Shown here: positions 62,575 through 64,000 of the stretch, in pieces
How positions within the stretch are numbered: position 1 is the stretch's first letter
Layout of the letters: each line of letters begins with the position of its first letter
Origin: Sipunculus nudus
Taxonomy: Eukaryota > Annelida > Sipuncula > Golfingiida > Sipunculidae
Direction of reading: 5' to 3'
DNA: 64,000 nucleotides
Assembly (NCBI GenBank): GCA_026874595.1
Contig: CM049314.1
Span: 72,000,300-72,064,299, forward strand
Position numbers and translations under genes: made by a program
The notes under the pieces: generated by a model
The model's input: only the letters and a program-made list of their open reading frames with translations
Told to the model about the DNA's origin: nothing
Databases searched by the model: none

Positions 62575-64000
62575 TGGATAGACGCACGATACTACTGTAC
62601 AGTCATTGTATATGAACACTGGGAAGACGCACGCTAGTACTGTAATCCATTGTATATGAACACTGGGAAGACGCACGCTGCTACTGTACGTACAGTCATT
62701 GTATATGGACACTGGGTAGACGCACGCTACTACTGTACAGTCATTGTATATGGACACTGGATAGACGCACGCTACTACTGTACAGTCATTGTATATGAAC
62801 TCTGTGTAGACGCACGCTAGTACTGTACAGTCAATGTATATGGACACTGAGTAGACGCACGCTAGTACTATACAGTCATTGTATATGAACTCTGGGTAGA
62901 CGCACGATACTGCGTACTGTACTGACATTGTATATGAACTCTGGGTAGACGCACGCTAGTACTATACATCCATTGTATATGAACACTGGGTAGACGCACG
63001 CTAGTACTATACATCCATTGTTTCTGAACACTGGGTAGACGCACGCTACTACTGTACAGTCATTGTATATGAACACTGGGTAGACGCACGCCACTACTGT
63101 ACAGTCATTGTATATGGATACTGGGTAGACGAACGCCACTACTGTACAGTCATTGTATATGGACACTGGGTAGACATACGCCACTACTGTACAGTCATTG
63201 TATAGAACACTGGGTACACGCACGCTACTACTGTACAGTCATTGTATAGAACACTGGGTAGACGCACGCTACTACTGTACAGTCATTGTATATGGACACT
63301 GGGTAGACGGACGCTACTACTGTACAGTCATTGTATATGGACACTGGGTAGACGCACGCTACTTCTGTACAGTCATTGCATATGAACTCTGGGTAGACGC
63401 ACGCTACTACTGTCCAGCCATTGTATATGGACACTGGGTAGACGCACGCTACTACTGTACAGTCATTGTATATGGACACTGGGTAGACGCACGCTACTAC
63501 TGTAATGGCATTGTATATGGACACTGGGTAGACGCACGCAACTACTGTACAGTCATTGTATATGGACACTAGGTAGACGCACGCTACTACTGTACAGTCA
63601 TTGTATATGGACACTGGGTAGACGGACGCTACTACTGTACAGTCATTGTATATGGACACTGGGTAGACGGACGCTACTACTGTACAGTCATTGTATATGG
63701 ACACTGGGTAGACGTACGATACTACTGTACAGTCATTGTATATGGACACTGGGTAGACGGACGCTACTACTGTACAGTCATTGTATATGGACACTGGGTA
63801 GACGCACGCTACTACTGTACAGTCATTGTATAGAACACTGGGTAGCCGCACGGTACTACTGTACAGTCATTGTATATGGACACTGGGTAGACGGACGCTA
63901 CTACTGTACAGTCATTGCACATGGACACTGGGTAGACGCACGCTAGTACTGTACAGTCATTGTAGATGGACACTGGGTAGACGCACGCTTCTTCTGTACA
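62575..64000. repeat. 45-bp minisatellite, at least 31 copies, runs off the window
   Basis: The unit contains ACGCACGCTACTACTGTACA, then GTCATTGTATATGGACACTG, then GGTAG. As 45 is divisible by three, both strands stay open for long stretches (minus: VYPVSIYNDCTVVAC repeated; plus: DARYYCTVIVYGHWV). Units of 43-44 bp and small insertions break frame several times (for example near 62645, 62690, 63205 and 63245), which argues against coding. Copies at the left edge are more diverged. Confidence 0.95.

Noticed and set aside
62341-63851. Long minus-strand frames of 195, 115 and 207 codons and a plus-strand frame of 124 codons
   Set aside because: They are produced by the 45-bp minisatellite. Both strands are open, frames shift at irregular units, and there is no start context, splice signal or domain.

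Overview
This is a eukaryotic, intron-rich, AT-rich window. I read it as mollusc nuclear DNA, probably bivalve. The support is a TBL1/ebi-type gene split over 14 coding exons, a small secreted PAN plus C-type-lectin gene, and many copies of a repeat with TTTTAGCTCAG hairpin ends and GTCCGTC tracts, which I recall as common in bivalve genomes. No species name is claimed. No operons, CRISPR arrays or functional tRNA/rRNA genes were seen. Nearly all very short open frames are chance frames in introns and repeats.

Layout. (1) Positions 2-11796, plus strand: the 3' part of a MYND zinc-finger gene, five exons joined with consistent phases, 190 visible residues and a stop; its 5' part lies before the window. 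Its introns hold two large elements with hairpin ends, a 19-bp tandem array and smaller repeats. (2) Positions about 12 to 21 kb: 3' UTR, a third hairpin-ended element, a near-perfect 34-bp tandem array and a reverse-strand related element. (3) Positions 39233-21283, minus strand: a complete TBL1X/TBL1XR1 orthologue (490 aa; LisH, F-box-like, WD40). It converges tail to tail with the MYND gene. Its introns carry a 2.6-kb inverted copy of the first element, a TTAA-flanked MITE, a cluster of tRNA-derived SINEs, and a 64-bp tandem repeat that has multiplied the exon 4 splice acceptor. (4) Positions 39.3-49.5 kb: mostly non-coding, with CCAAT boxes near 44 kb and a hAT-like MITE nested in a TA-flanked element. 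(5) Position 49.6 kb, minus strand: a candidate first coding exon with CCAAT and TATA-like boxes; the gene is unidentified. (6) Positions 53.4-55.5 kb, plus strand: a secreted PAN-like plus C-type lectin gene with its own TATA and CCAAT boxes and a decayed duplicate of its last exon. (7) Positions 55.9-59.4 kb: a large tandem-core element with a second element nested in it. (8) Positions 59.6-64 kb: unassigned sequence, TA microsatellites, and a 45-bp minisatellite that runs off the end of the window.

How the parts relate: TBL1-type proteins act in the nucleus as exchange factors of the NCoR/SMRT-HDAC3 corepressor. The MYND protein is probably an intracellular adaptor and the lectin is probably secreted. 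Nothing in the sequence links the three functionally. The clearest unifying theme is the repeat set. Several families differ in sequence but share one architecture: a 5' hairpin, a core often made of tandem units carrying the palindrome GGTGGCGCCACC, an inverted copy of the 5' motif near the 3' end, and in two families a GTCACTTGT terminus. This fits non-autonomous Helentron/DINE-like elements.
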